From Capronia americana (Eukaryota > Ascomycota > Eurotiomycetes > Chaetothyriales > Herpotrichiellaceae), in NCBI GenBank assembly GCA_016110215.1, contig JADWQD010000006.1:868001-932000 (forward strand): a DNA stretch of 64,000 nucleotides, given 5' to 3'. Below the pieces are notes generated by a model. The model made no database searches. It had not been told where the DNA came from and saw nothing but the letters and a program-made list of their open reading frames with translations. Each line of letters begins with the position of its first letter. Within the stretch, counting starts at the first letter, position 1. Positions 54,171 through 64,000 of the stretch are shown here, piece after piece. The translations under genes were made by a program, and so were the position numbers.

Positions 54171-57100
54171 TCAATAATGTCCTTCCACAACTCTCTGGAT
54201 GCCAGGATTCTGAATCAATGTGGCCCTCCTTTCTTCATTCACAAGAATACATCCTCCCCTGTCAATTCCCGCCCCAATCTTGGCCTTCCGAGCGGCCATA
54301 GCCTTCAGCGTCTCTTCCGCGACGGCCCTCGGGTTGCTTTTCTCTTGCCTATGACTTTTGATGAATGCCTTTTGAGCTTGTTCTTCCGAGCTTTTGTGGA
54401 CGGCGTTGAGCAGACGCATAGTATCTCGCTGGAGATCTTCTTGCGTGGATGGGGTTGTAACGTCCGGGGTGGTGAGTCGGCCTTCCGAGTCGGAAAGGTA
54501 GCGCGTTCTATCCTGGAGGATCGTCTGAGGATCTGTGTGAGAGAATGTTCTAGCCACTGATACAGGACTTGAGGAGGGTGGTGTAGGAGGTGCAGGTGAT
54601 GCAGGATTGAATGAGAATTTCGACACGTCAAATGGGAATGACGCTCGCTTCTTTATTTGCTTACCGATGTGCTTGAGTGAAGGGCCATCCCCAAGTTTCT
54701 GCGCGACCTCTTTCAAATGGGATTCTTCAATGTGCGCCAGCCAATCCCCACGACGGTTAAAGATCTGAGAGGGTCCAAGGTTCCCGTCCTCGTCTTCGAC
54801 CAGGAGTCTGCACTTTTTCCACCAGCAGACATGGCCATTCTGGTCTTTTAGCTGTTCGCTCGTGGGATAGTGCACTTTTGAGACATGGTTTCGGAGGGTT
54901 GCAAGATTGTGAAGATGGGCCTGGCAGCCTTTCCAGCGACACCTGAACACAGGGTTGGTCGCCGAGGCAGGTCTTGGAGGAACGCTGACTCCCATCTGAC
55001 TGATTTGAGTCACAGCTCTTTCCACGGCGCCAGATGCAGGGTGAACGCTTTGTGTCCTAGGAGGGCGGCCTACCCGCTTTCCGCTTGGGTGCAAGCGAGG
55101 GCCCTCCATCTTTTTGGCAGAATTGATCGAGGGTATAACGGTCGGTGTGAGTCGTGAAGAGGCACTCCGCCTAGATCTCTTGTGTTCTGAGCCAGGTCTC
55201 TCTTCGAGCGAAACGACGCTACTGGGTTTCCGCTTCTGATGGACGACTGACTTGGGAGTCGAATTCGGAGTTCGGTTCGGATCTCGTGGCGGCCGGCCAG
55301 GACGTCGCCGCACGATATGAGACGACCCTAAATCAGTGTTCACCTGCACGGGTGACTTCTGTTCCCGAGCTTTGTCTAATCCTGGCGTCTCTTCTCCACG
55401 ACGAGCTGGAGCAGGCTCACCATTTATGGAGGGCGCAGGCACTTGACGCCTGTCCGAATCGGGCAAGCGTGCCGCGTGCGCCTCGGTTTTGGTGTCGAGC
55501 TTCGGAGGGCGTCCTCCGCGTCCCCATTCGAGTCGCGGTGGTCCTGTCGGAACATCGACGTAAGGGACTTGGGGCACCGGGGGTCCACCTGGGTCTATCG
55601 CATCCCATTCAAACGTACTCAGGTCGGAATCCATTTCGATATACTTCCCTAGGAGGCCTGCCAAGTGTGCATTGAGTTGGCGCTCAGTGGGATGTCTGCC
55701 AACGGCAATAAGAAGATCACGGGCCACTGTTTTGGCGTCGTAAGTTGTCTTACGTAGGGCCTCTACTTTGTTGATCGGTTTAGCCAGGCATTTGAATGGT
55801 CGCTGCTGCGCAGGCATCGCCGATGGCATCTGCAATAGCTGGCCTGGCTGAGCCGCAGGATAATGCGGAAGTGGTGTGTAGCTCTGTGGATACGGGGTTT
55901 GATTTGGGTCGAAGCGAAGAGGCTGCTCAAGCACTCCGTTTTGCGTGGGCAGAGGATGTACGGCTGGATGTGGTCCCACGGCTTGAAGTCGCTGCGCATT
56001 TATTAAGACTTGGCTCTCCTGGATTTGCTGGAATGGGTCAATAAGCTCTGGCGAAGGACTATCGATCCGGACTTGTTTCTTGGACATCACATAGTCCTCG
56101 TTGTCACTTAATGCCGTGAGGTCGACTAATTCTGAGAAATCTCGTTTGCGAGCCATAGCCTCTTTCGGACCTGGGGGCGGCTCAGGGCGTGCGAGAGGAT
56201 GAGGTCTGGGCTGTCTCGGCCGTGGTACTTGTAATACGACTCCAGATGGCTGCTGGGGGGGAAACAGGGACTTCTCAGGCTTCACGACCGAATCATTCAC
56301 TCCTCCGTTAACAGCTTGGAACCTGTTACTACCTGGATTGTCTAGGGCTCTAGTGGGGACCGTGGCGGCTGTGGGTGGCACCATGATATCCTGGACAGGG
56401 ATTGAAGGAGCCGCATTACGCTGTTGTGGAGGACTCGAACGTGTCGGAAGCGGCTTGCCGGAGGGTCCGTTGAGATAGGGTACATTGCTGAGAAGTTGTC
56501 TCGCAAACTGACCCCGATGGAATTTGAGACCTTTCTTCTCAAGCAACTCGCAGAGATCAATATAGCTTGGGTTCTGCTCGAGCATGCCGTGAATGTCCGT
56601 AGGCGTGATTATAATTGATGCGTTTTCCGGCACTGCTTTTAGCGCCACGATCGCAGCATCCGCAAGAGCCTTACGCTTATCTTCAGGCCAGATTGTTCCA
56701 CCCGCAGGACCCTTAGTAGGAAGTCCTTGAGTGAGAGGACGTGTTCCTCCAGCCGGTGGCTCTGCTATTGTTCCGGTTTGAGGTCGCGGCGGGGGAGCAG
56801 GAGTTCCTTGGTTGGAAGCAGTGGGCGACTGTTCAGACACAGCCGGTTGAGTGGCTGCCGTTTCTGCAGGAGGCTTGGAATATCTCAGTCGAAAACGTCG
56901 TTCGGCGGGGAATCGACCTAGGTCAGGTAGATTTTCAGGGTTGTTCAGCACCGTAACTTTGTACCCATTCATTCTGACTGGCCGTGGGATGTCGGGCGAA
57001 GCGTCTGATTTCTGAGACGTCGTGAGCACCGAGGGCATGGCAGTCATAGACCCGGGTGTAGACTGACGTTGCTGCCCAGATTGAACAGAAGCTGGTGCCG

Positions 57101-58733
57101 CTGCAGGAGGAACAGGTTGCTGTAGAGCCATCTGAGGCGATGGCGACTGTAGAGGCACTGCACTCGAGGGTCCCGAAACAGGCTTGCGCATGTCGTCCCA
57201 TAACTTCTGAAACAGGCCAGGATCTTTGTTGCGGAACTCTTTCAACTTTTCCATCATTGCTTTAAGCTCTGCTGCCATATTCGGTCCACCGGCCGTCCCG
57301 TCCGCTGATGCCTGATCAGGCTGAGGAGAGGCTATACCGGCGGATTCACTTCGCGGCGGCTGGGTATTGCTAACGGTATTGAGCTGCTTCTGTTGTTGTG
57401 ACGATTGGGCTTTCCTCGCTGTAGCGGCCTTTCTTTTGTCTTTCGTCTTCTCGATAGCTGTCGTAGCCGCTTGTTCTGCATTTCGTTTCGCAACAGCTTC
57501 TTCAACGTTCCGTTGTGCAGCAGCTTCTTCAGCGTTTCGTTTTGCAGCAGCTTCTTCGGCGTTTCGTTTTGCAGCAGCTTCTTCCTCTGTTTTCTTCCGC
57601 GCTTCCGCCTCGGCTTGAGCTGCTGCTTCCCGACGTCTTCTCTCGTGGTCTTTGGCGTAAGGATTGAAGACTTGAGTCGGGTCGATGTAGCTTGGCATGG
57701 CCTGTGGCTCGCCTGCTCTTGAATATTCGTTTTGGAATGGTTCGTTCATAGACGGAGTTATAAGGCTTGAAATCGCGTTGACTGGCTGGGTATTCTTCTG
57801 TGACCCTCGTGATGGAGGGGTTTGACGCGCCGCTTGGCCGTGCTCGCCAGGTATTGTAGGCTGTGCTCTGTGCTGGTATGTCGCTATATTTGGTGCGCTT
57901 TGACCCGATTGTGAGGGGCTCTGTGACTGGCGTCTCTGTGGTCGGGTTGTGGCGGATTGAGGTGGGTAGTAAGGTGAGGCAGATCTTTGAGGGACGGGCG
58001 GATACAGTGAAGTGGAACTTTCCCCCACGGGCGAGATTGATGAGTGGCCTCCCATGGCACGTGTAGCTTGTGAGAAGCGTGCATTTACTGCGCCAGCGAG
58101 AGCTGCAGCTGCTGCGGACAAATTATTACTTTGGTTCTGCGATGAAGATGGATCATTCTGATAGGAGTAATTCGAAGAGGTCGTGTTATGTCCCAACGTG
58201 CTTGGGGTGGCAGCCGACCACTGGCCACGATCTAACATGTGTGAACCAGAAGATGTGGAATATCCAGAACTGGACAGCGCATTCGACCGTGGTACATGCT
58301 GGCCGTGTCGCTGAAGCCCTGCATCGTCAAGTCCTGAGGCATACGCAAGGCTAGTCAACCCTTGGGTACCCTGGCTCGTTGAAGTCGAGGAGGTGTAATA
58401 ATCATGCCCTGAGTTTCCTGCCGCAGGCTGGGTCGCATAATTGCTGACTTGTGTCCAATCTTCTTGAGACTGCCTCTCCGTATTCACATTGTTGGAGCCA
58501 TCGTTACCATACGCCGAGCGCTCGCGCGAGCCGCTGGGGTAATCCTGGCGCTGAGACTGGTGTGACCCATCGTAGCCCGAAGAGCTGTACCGCGAATGTT
58601 GTCCAATATCGCCCGGATAGGATGCTTGCTTTGCGTACGGTTTGCTCGAGATGTTGTATGAGTTGCTCTGGTTCCGCTGGCCTTGATTGACATCGTAGTG
58701 GTTTCCATAGTTAGGTAGCGGCGGGTACGACAT
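54171..58733 (-). CDS. Large AT-hook and C2H2 zinc-finger nuclear protein, 1520 aa
   Basis: Single-exon gene of 1520 residues. The start is the ATG of MSYPPLPNYGNHY at 58731-58733; a TTG seven codons upstream is rejected. Residues 1-370 are disordered and Ser/Tyr/Gln-rich. A Lys/Glu/Ala-rich predicted coiled coil at about 375-450 includes 9-residue repeats (KRNAEEAAA). Long Pro/Gln-rich linkers surround a conserved block with AKPINKVEALRKTTYDAKTV and GRHPTERQLNAHLAGLLGKY at about 1000-1040. Three AT-hook-like GRP cores follow (RGGRPPK near 1070, RRPGRPPR near 1140, KRVGRPPR near 1220), then two atypical C2H2 fingers at about 1260-1340 (CRWKGC with HVSKVH; CWWKKC with HIEESH). This suggests a chromatin-associated DNA-binding protein, perhaps a remodelling-complex subunit. 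I do not recognise a characterised orthologue. It is divergent from RPL26. Confidence 0.85.
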   Translation of the reverse strand: MSYPPLPNYGNHYDVNQGQRNQSNSYNISSKPYAKQASYPGDIGQHSRYSSSGYDGSHQSQRQDYPSGSRERSAYGNDGSNNVNTERQSQEDWTQVSNYATQPAAGNSGHDYYTSSTSTSQGTQGLTSLAYASGLDDAGLQRHGQHVPRSNALSSSGYSTSSGSHMLDRGQWSAATPSTLGHNTTSSNYSYQNDPSSSQNQSNNLSAAAAALAGAVNARFSQATRAMGGHSSISPVGESSTSLYPPVPQRSASPYYPPQSATTRPQRRQSQSPSQSGQSAPNIATYQHRAQPTIPGEHGQAARQTPPSRGSQKNTQPVNAISSLITPSMNEPFQNEYSRAGEPQAMPSYIDPTQVFNPYAKDHERRRREAAAQAEAEARKKTEEEAAAKRNAEEAAAKRNAEEAAAQRNVEEAVAKRNAEQAATTAIEKTKDKRKAATARKAQSSQQQKQLNTVSNTQPPRSESAGIASPQPDQASADGTAGGPNMAAELKAMMEKLKEFRNKDPGLFQKLWDDMRKPVSGPSSAVPLQSPSPQMALQQPVPPAAAPASVQSGQQRQSTPGSMTAMPSVLTTSQKSDASPDIPRPVRMNGYKVTVLNNPENLPDLGRFPAERRFRLRYSKPPAETAATQPAVSEQSPTASNQGTPAPPPRPQTGTIAEPPAGGTRPLTQGLPTKGPAGGTIWPEDKRKALADAAIVALKAVPENASIIITPTDIHGMLEQNPSYIDLCELLEKKGLKFHRGQFARQLLSNVPYLNGPSGKPLPTRSSPPQQRNAAPSIPVQDIMVPPTAATVPTRALDNPGSNRFQAVNGGVNDSVVKPEKSLFPPQQPSGVVLQVPRPRQPRPHPLARPEPPPGPKEAMARKRDFSELVDLTALSDNEDYVMSKKQVRIDSPSPELIDPFQQIQESQVLINAQRLQAVGPHPAVHPLPTQNGVLEQPLRFDPNQTPYPQSYTPLPHYPAAQPGQLLQMPSAMPAQQRPFKCLAKPINKVEALRKTTYDAKTVARDLLIAVGRHPTERQLNAHLAGLLGKYIEMDSDLSTFEWDAIDPGGPPVPQVPYVDVPTGPPRLEWGRGGRPPKLDTKTEAHAARLPDSDRRQVPAPSINGEPAPARRGEETPGLDKAREQKSPVQVNTDLGSSHIVRRRPGRPPRDPNRTPNSTPKSVVHQKRKPSSVVSLEERPGSEHKRSRRSASSRLTPTVIPSINSAKKMEGPRLHPSGKRVGRPPRTQSVHPASGAVERAVTQISQMGVSVPPRPASATNPVFRCRWKGCQAHLHNLATLRNHVSKVHYPTSEQLKDQNGHVCWWKKCRLLVEDEDGNLGPSQIFNRRGDWLAHIEESHLKEVAQKLGDGPSLKHIGKQIKKRASFPFDVSKFSFNPASPAPPTPPSSSPVSVARTFSHTDPQTILQDRTRYLSDSEGRLTTPDVTTPSTQEDLQRDTMRLLNAVHKSSEEQAQKAFIKSHRQEKSNPRAVAEETLKAMAARKAKIGAGIDRGGCILVNEERRATLIQNPGIQRVVEGHY
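57465..57600 (-). repeat. Coding tandem repeat of 27 bp (9 aa) in the C2H2 protein gene
   Basis: Four to five tandem 27-bp units encode KRNAEEAAA and variants (QRNVEEAVA, KRNAEQAAT). They lie in the charged coiled-coil segment of the AT-hook/C2H2 protein. Units differ at a few positions, so copy number could vary between strains. Confidence 0.85.
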
Positions 58734-59179
58734 CGCGGTCTCCTGCGCCCTCAAACTGTCATGGCGACTGGCAGCTGAGTTCCAACCATAGTATCAATGA
58801 CATCCCCCGAATCCTAATGGTCGTGAGCGACGAGACGCACGGGGCGCGCTCAAGCGGTCGTAGACGAATATCAACGTTGCGCTCCGACACGCGACCACGT
58901 ATTTCCATCCCTGCCGCGCGTATCTTTTGCGCCCGCAATTCGAATGACGGTGGTGACTCGGTCGAAGATACCGAAACCTGCGGGTGCGCTCGTCGCAGAT
59001 GGAGCGAGGCGCGAGGGTGGAGCAAATTCCGGGTTCTGCATCAGACAGCCGCATGGTTCACCGTAGCACTGAACTCTTGGCACCGTGCTCGCACTTGCCG
59101 AATTTTGAAAATCCACAGATTGATGTTTGAGATCTCGTTGTCGCTCCAACATTCCCTTAACACCACCCAAACCGCAGCC
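58734..59179. promoter_or_regulatory. Divergent promoter of the C2H2 protein gene and RPL26
   Basis: 446 bp separate the two divergent start codons, so both promoters must lie here. No canonical TATA box is obvious. The sequence next to RPL26 is rich in C and A (ACCACCCAAACCGCAGCC) as in other fungal ribosomal-protein leaders. Confidence 0.45.
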
Positions 59180-59723
59180 ATGACAAAGTCGAACCATGGT
59201 ACGAGCTACTCACTGACTCCTTTTTCTGCGTAGTGCAAATGAAATTGACTTGGTCCCAGGCATCGCCTCGTCGAGGCGCAAGTCTCGCAAAGTCCATTTC
59301 GGAGCCCCCTCCAGCATCCGTCGAACAATTATGAGCGCTCCCCTCAGCAAGGAATTAAGAGAAAAGCACAATGTACGTATAAGTCACCTCGAAAAGCGCT
59401 ACGGCAAGAGAGCAGGATCTCACAAGGAATCTCCGTCTACTTAGGTTCGCTCCATCCCCATTCGCAAAGACGACGAAGTCACCATCGTGCGAGGCTCCAA
59501 CAAAGGCCGTGAAGGCAAAGTCACCTCCGTCTACCGCCTGAAATATCTCATCCACATCGAGCGAGTCTCACGAGAGAAGTCGAACGGCCAATCCGTGCCC
59601 ATCGGCGTCCACCCCTCAAAGGTTATCGTGACGAAGTTGAAGCTTGATAAGGACCGGGAGAAGATCCTGGAGAGGATCGGCAAGGGCAGGGAGGCTGTTA
59701 AGTCGAAGGAGTCGAAGGAGTAG
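59180..59723 (+). CDS. RPL26: 60S ribosomal protein uL24 (L26), 136 aa
   Basis: Three exons, 59180-59198, 59260-59372 and 59445-59723, join in frame to 136 residues, the usual eukaryotic L26 length. Exon 1 encodes only six codons plus one base (MTKSNH). The product contains IASSRRKSRKVHFGAPSS, MSAPLSKELREKHNVRSIPI, and the KOW motif region DDEVTIVRGSNKGREGKVTS, then LKYLIHIERV and a Lys-rich tail. uL24 binds 26S rRNA near the polypeptide exit tunnel of the large subunit. Two early introns with a tiny first exon are typical for fungal ribosomal-protein genes. Divergent from the AT-hook/C2H2 gene. Confidence 0.97.
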
Positions 59724-60817
59724 CCGACGAAGAGAGAAGGCTGGTGAGTCGTGAACGATGACCGGCGATGTTTGCCAGAAAAGAAATTCAGGCAACGCAT
59801 TAAAAGGCGTCTTCCTGCTAGCTTCAAGCGCGGGAATGCCCGACACGAGGAGCATCGTCAACACGCACACAACCGGGTGATAGAAGCAGAGCGTCCTACA
59901 TACCCTCGACGTGGACGTCCTCAATGAAAAGCATCAAGTCACAAAGGTCGAAATTCCTTTCAAGTTCCCTTGAGAAACACAGCAGGCTGGGCCAAGATTG
60001 GCTCACCAGCTTGATGCACGGTTGGGAGTGAAGCGAGTACCTCGACACCACCCTGGCGTTTCGCTGGCGTGCAAGTTGTCGTTGGTTGACTCCAGGCTCC
60101 CCAGACCACACGCATTTCCCGTTCTTATTCCTAACCATGTCGTCTCCGATCGTGCCTGACGCAGCAGCCACGCCTTTCTGCAAGGTGACCCTCCGCAAGC
60201 GCAACTATGCAGGTGGCTTACGTCCTTTGAACACGACATTCGTCGTTACGTTGTATTATGCCAGAATATCTCCTTGTCTACCTTCCTCCTTTGGTTGCCC
60301 AAGGTATACGGCTGGCGCATATTGAATCATACCCATGCTCACTATTTTGAACCGAGCATGCGGCCTCGCCGGCAGACAGTCAACTAGGATACGTCCTCTG
60401 AGTTGAATGTATTTGATGGCGAGGGACATACTCGCATTCCATATCCGATTTGATTTACTACCCTCCACTGTGGTTTTATCACCTACTACTTTTAAAACCC
60501 ACCTGATCACCGCGTGCACCTAATTCTCGCACCTACTGTAGTTTGCGTGTGACCCACTTCCTTTTAACTGTCCACGAATTGTTCCAAGGCAGATTGTCCT
60601 GGCGGACCTCTTACAGGGATAACGTACTTTCAAATGTGTTGAATGTCCCTAGGTAGTTGCAGGCGAGGGAATGCTTCACCCTAATATTTGACTTTTCACT
60701 TCTTATTGCTAATCACACTACCACTCAGTGCAGGCGTTTCTTTTGAGATGCTCCTCCTTGAGAGACAGTTCATGTAACTCGTGGTTTAAGCACTCGACAC
60801 GCTCGGCTCAACTCGGC
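59724..60817. other. Intergenic region between RPL26 and the aquaporin gene
   Basis: About 1.1 kb between convergent genes. A 62-codon frame starting at an ATG at 60138 was considered but has no motif or conserved look. Otherwise nothing is recognised; both 3' UTRs lie here. Confidence 0.5.
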
Positions 60818-62303
60818 TCAAAATTGTTTCTCATAAACACCGTTTGCCGCATTCATCGCCCCACGCTCGGTGCTCCCATTTTGGGTTGGGATATCCTGCC
60901 CAGTCACCTTACTCAAATACCTGGACAAACCCTCCTCTCCACCCTCATGCTCGGCATGCCCGGCATGAATCTTCTGCAGGCTGTCCCTCATGAGGAACTC
61001 ATAGTAAGCTGTAGCGAAGATCGTGGCTGGAACGTTGACGAGGATTGAAATCCACGAGTAGCCATTATTGTAGCTGAAGGCCTCGCCACCGAAGAAGATT
61101 GCCGCCACGATACGCGTACCCAGATCTCTTGCCAAGTTGGTGGAGAGGGTATTACCTGTTGGGGTCGTCTGTCAGCACAACGCCTCCACGATCGTCGGAT
61201 CGAAGCAACGAGAGTCTATGAGACTTACCAGCAAAGCCCCATACCATCGCCGCATACGCAATGCCAATCGTAAAGGGCGCACTCGTGGCGCTCACAAAGG
61301 GGTTCGCCGGGTCCAAACATGCCCAGATCACGATCCCAATGTAGGAGTCGACAAAGAACTCCTGGAAGAATAGATACCCTTGGTTCGTCTGATCGGGGTT
61401 AGGGAACGCGCAGAATATGCTGGCCACGCCGCCGTTGTAAACAGAGGTGCCGTGCGTTTTCAGGTCGATGGCCTTTGCGGCCTGGATCTGCGGCCAGTAA
61501 CAGGCCATGAGGAAGAGGCCGGCAATGAAGGCGCCGAAGATTTGAGAAAATATGTAGTGCGGAACTTTGCGCCATGGGAAGCCTGTGGTCGAGCGGGGCG
61601 GATTAGACGTGGACGTGGGATCAAGCCTCGAGGAGTCTGTGCAACTCACCTTGCCAGATGGCGAAACACAACGTGATAGCCGGGTTGAAATGCCCACCAC
61701 TCACAGGTGCACAGGTCTACCGGACCGGATTTGTTAGCGTAGCTCGTCGAAGTCTGAGGCTAGGTCCGGAGTTCCAGGCACAGCCTTGCAGACCGAGAAA
61801 CTGGAGGGAAATGGCTCCAGTTTCAAAATCTGAAATCCCAACCCAAAACTGAGGAAGACTTACGATAATGGCAAATGCGATGCCAATGGCGAAGGCCCAA
61901 CCAATCTGGAAGAGAGACCCAAAAACGGGGATTCCCACTTCGGCGCCAACTCCGTTGGTGGTGGCCAGCGTGAATGAAGCGACTGAAGCAATGCCAGGGA
62001 AAACGTAGAAGAAGACGCCGGTCCTGGGTTGCAGTTAGTGCCGATCGTGTGCAGTCAAGTCAGGATCGTGGTGGCTTCAGATGCCATCTGCGACAGGTCC
62101 AGCGCTTGGGGAATCACGTACGCTTCTGCCATCATTTCTCGCAGGATCCGCGGTCGCTTGTGCTCAAAGTCGAGCTTTCTTTGCGAGACCGGCTTTGGCG
62201 CCACAACATGCCTTGTGACATGACGCTGCAAGACATCCGAAACACCCAACTCGATGTCGTTGGTGTGCTGGCGAACCAGTGGATCTGGGTGACTGTTTGA
62301 CAT
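60818..62303 (-). CDS. Aquaporin/glycerol-facilitator family (MIP) channel with altered second NPA box, 366 aa
   Basis: Five exons on the minus strand (62303-62122, 62023-61864, 61716-61650, 61582-61229, 61155-60818) join in frame to 366 residues. The N-terminal tail of about 60 residues is cytosolic. Six membrane helices follow: the first with GVFFYVFPGIASVASF, the second with FQIGWAFAIGIAFAII. Loop B carries the canonical motif SGGHFNPAITL. Loop E, where NPARDLGPR is expected, reads NLARDLGTR, so the second NPA is NLA. The conserved Arg of the selectivity filter and the Asp after it (as in glycerol-conducting channels) are kept. The C-terminus of about 60 residues is polar. The protein should form a tetrameric channel for water, glycerol or other small solutes in the plasma membrane; conductance cannot be predicted. 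Introns are 67-147 nt. Confidence 0.93.
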
Positions 62304-64000
62304 GCTGCTTTCACGGGGTGTTCTTTTGCTGCGGATCGCCCTTGATTAATATTCACCAGTCCGGGGTTGCTGGGTTGGCGAGACCTGGGGAAGAGGGCAA
62401 ATCTGGGGAAACGAGGTGGAAGAGTAATCACGAAAAATAGAGTAGAATCTGGGGTGAAGGTCCCCTTGATGTACACCCTCGAGCCATGACCTCGACCTCG
62501 GACCATGGCCACATCCAGTTCCTGCAAAACTGTTGATTCGTAACCACCTAGGTATTGATCATCCCGAACGGACCGGTGGCGCACGAATGTGCACGCTCAT
62601 TGTCAAGTCGGCTGAAGGCACAGGTCCACAAGCGGCTACCAGTGAATGGATGAACATGCGCACCAGTGCACGTCTCATGCAATGACAACGCGTACAACCA
62701 GGGACCCATCAGTCGCCGGTCGCATCCAGTGGTGCAAGCCGTTGTTGTTGGGAGTAGGTCCTCGGACGTCATTATGAAGCGTTACAGGCGATACGGCAAG
62801 TCAGGGCATGGCGTGCCGAAGTGCATGATAGCGTAGTGCTTGACCCAGACACAAGCTTCGCAAGCCTTGCCACATTGCGAGATGGGCGAATCACCATCCC
62901 GGCGGCGGAAATAGCTTTTGGAAGAACTATGCAGTGCTGGGACGACAACTCGAAGCAGGCGGCGCAGCAATGTGCTTGACTAGAACACAAACAGGAAGGT
63001 CAATGCATTGTGCGGAGCACTATTGTTGGGTGTGGTCCGGCAACCCTGTTGCAATTCCGCTGAGATGAGCAGCCGGTGAATCACAGTGCTGGAACGTGGC
63101 GGAGAGCCTCGGCGGAAGAAGTGGTGATGCGTCATGGTTTTGCTGGTGGTGTGAAAATGTGGGAGGCCGAACGGTCCAGTCTCAGGCTTGGATCCGGTGG
63201 AGGCGGAGATAAACAGGGAGGCATCAGTCCGCCGGGGTCCCCATGTGGAGAAGACATCACTTCTGCAGCGTGTGATTGAATACGGACGTGCCGCTTGACC
63301 CGCTATATCCAGCACATGGTCGCTTCGAATTGTCTTCCTGCGGATTTCGATCGCACCGAGACTGCTGAGAAGCGCTTGCAACTGATTTCCCCCTGCATAC
63401 CGGCTCTTCTCCGGTCGTGTCCGTGCAATGGGCAAACACCGAGGCTTGTGATGTTCATGCCTATTGCTTTGGTAGAAGTATTTGTCAGGCCATATATCAG
63501 GAGCGACACTATCACGGAAACGAAGAGGCGGAGGTGACGCGGACGAGCCGAAATGTTCAGGCTATTCCATGAAGGAAAGCATACACAAAAAGGGAAGTAA
63601 GCGGTCTCCGCTAAGGCAATGGAACTCTCTTCGAAGTTGTTGCGGCCAGCGATGACGTGCGCTGCTCTGATAGTGGTATAAATAATTTTTCATTGCATCG
63701 GAACCGATACAGTGTAAAGTGGGTGATCCACTATTAACTGTGTTCAACGATGATTGTCTCCAGAAAGTGAATACAGCGGTTTGCCAGGATTCCGGCATCC
63801 GACGCCAGACACTGACCTGATGAAAAGCGACACAGCCCAGCGTAGGTACGAGTGCGGTGCAGACCAGAATTCCTCCCGCAGGCCGGATCGAAGTCGTGGT
63901 CACCAGGAGGATTGTCACCGTGGCCCTTCTCCGAATCTCTCTTACCACTTCTCGACTGCAGGTCTTATATCGATCTCGTTGGTAAAGCAAGTCCGCGGCT
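62304..64000. other. Right-edge region without a supportable gene
   Basis: The left part holds the promoter of the aquaporin gene. Frames here start at non-ATG codons or have random composition. A minus-strand frame at 63562-63990 has a short stretch that could pass for a membrane segment (RPAGGILVCTALVPTLGCVA) but no good start and may be chance; it could also be part of a gene lying beyond the edge. Confidence 0.4.

Noticed and set aside
60138..60326. 62-codon frame starting MSSPIVPDAAATPF
   Set aside because: It has an ATG, but no motif, no conserved-looking core and no splice partner; judged chance.

Overview
The window is nuclear DNA of a filamentous ascomycete (Pezizomycotina). The evidence is short spliceosomal introns (mostly 45-110 nt, GT-AG, with CTNAC/CTAAT branch sites), monocistronic genes on both strands, and a gene set typical of that group: Zn2Cys6 and bZIP-DUF3425 regulators, a TRI12-type MFS pump, a PDR-type ABC-G transporter, a GH76 mannanase and a HEI10/CCNB1IP1-type RING protein. 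I cannot fix class or genus. I recognised no transposon, CRISPR array, rRNA gene or convincing tRNA. There is one assembly gap of 10 N (15594-15603).

Layout. 1-695 is the 5' part of a conserved fungal gene running off the left edge. About 5.7 kb without a supportable gene follows, up to a Zn2Cys6 regulator (6415-8952). A compact housekeeping block then contains an XAP5/FAM50 homologue (9362-10531), a HEI10-like RING gene (10752-12133), an FAD-dependent oxidase (13901-15845), FIP1 and HSP10 as a divergent pair (17012-18040 and 18298-18782), EXO84 (19076-21151) and a secreted GH76 enzyme (21694-23041). A 7.6-kb stretch without a supportable gene precedes a small conserved unknown gene (30631-31263).

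The most metabolically coherent part is 34.4-51.7 kb: a bZIP-DUF3425 regulator, a Baeyer-Villiger-type flavin monooxygenase, a classical SDR, a TRI12-like MFS pump (divergent from the SDR) and a full-size PDR ABC transporter. A regulator, two redox enzymes that could act in series on alcohol/ketone substrates, and two efflux pumps look like a small oxidative catabolism or detoxification cluster without a polyketide or peptide synthase. This is inference from order and family only.

The right part returns to housekeeping genes: a 59-aa OST4 homologue (52491-52670), a 1520-aa AT-hook/C2H2 nuclear protein (54171-58733) divergent from ribosomal protein uL24/RPL26 (59180-59723), and an aquaporin-family channel with a changed second NPA box (60818-62303).

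Coding coordinates are genomic spans from start to stop codon. Exon junctions were worked out by hand from splice signals and reading-frame continuity and are given in each entry. Several starts were moved from TTG/GTG codons to the first sensible ATG.
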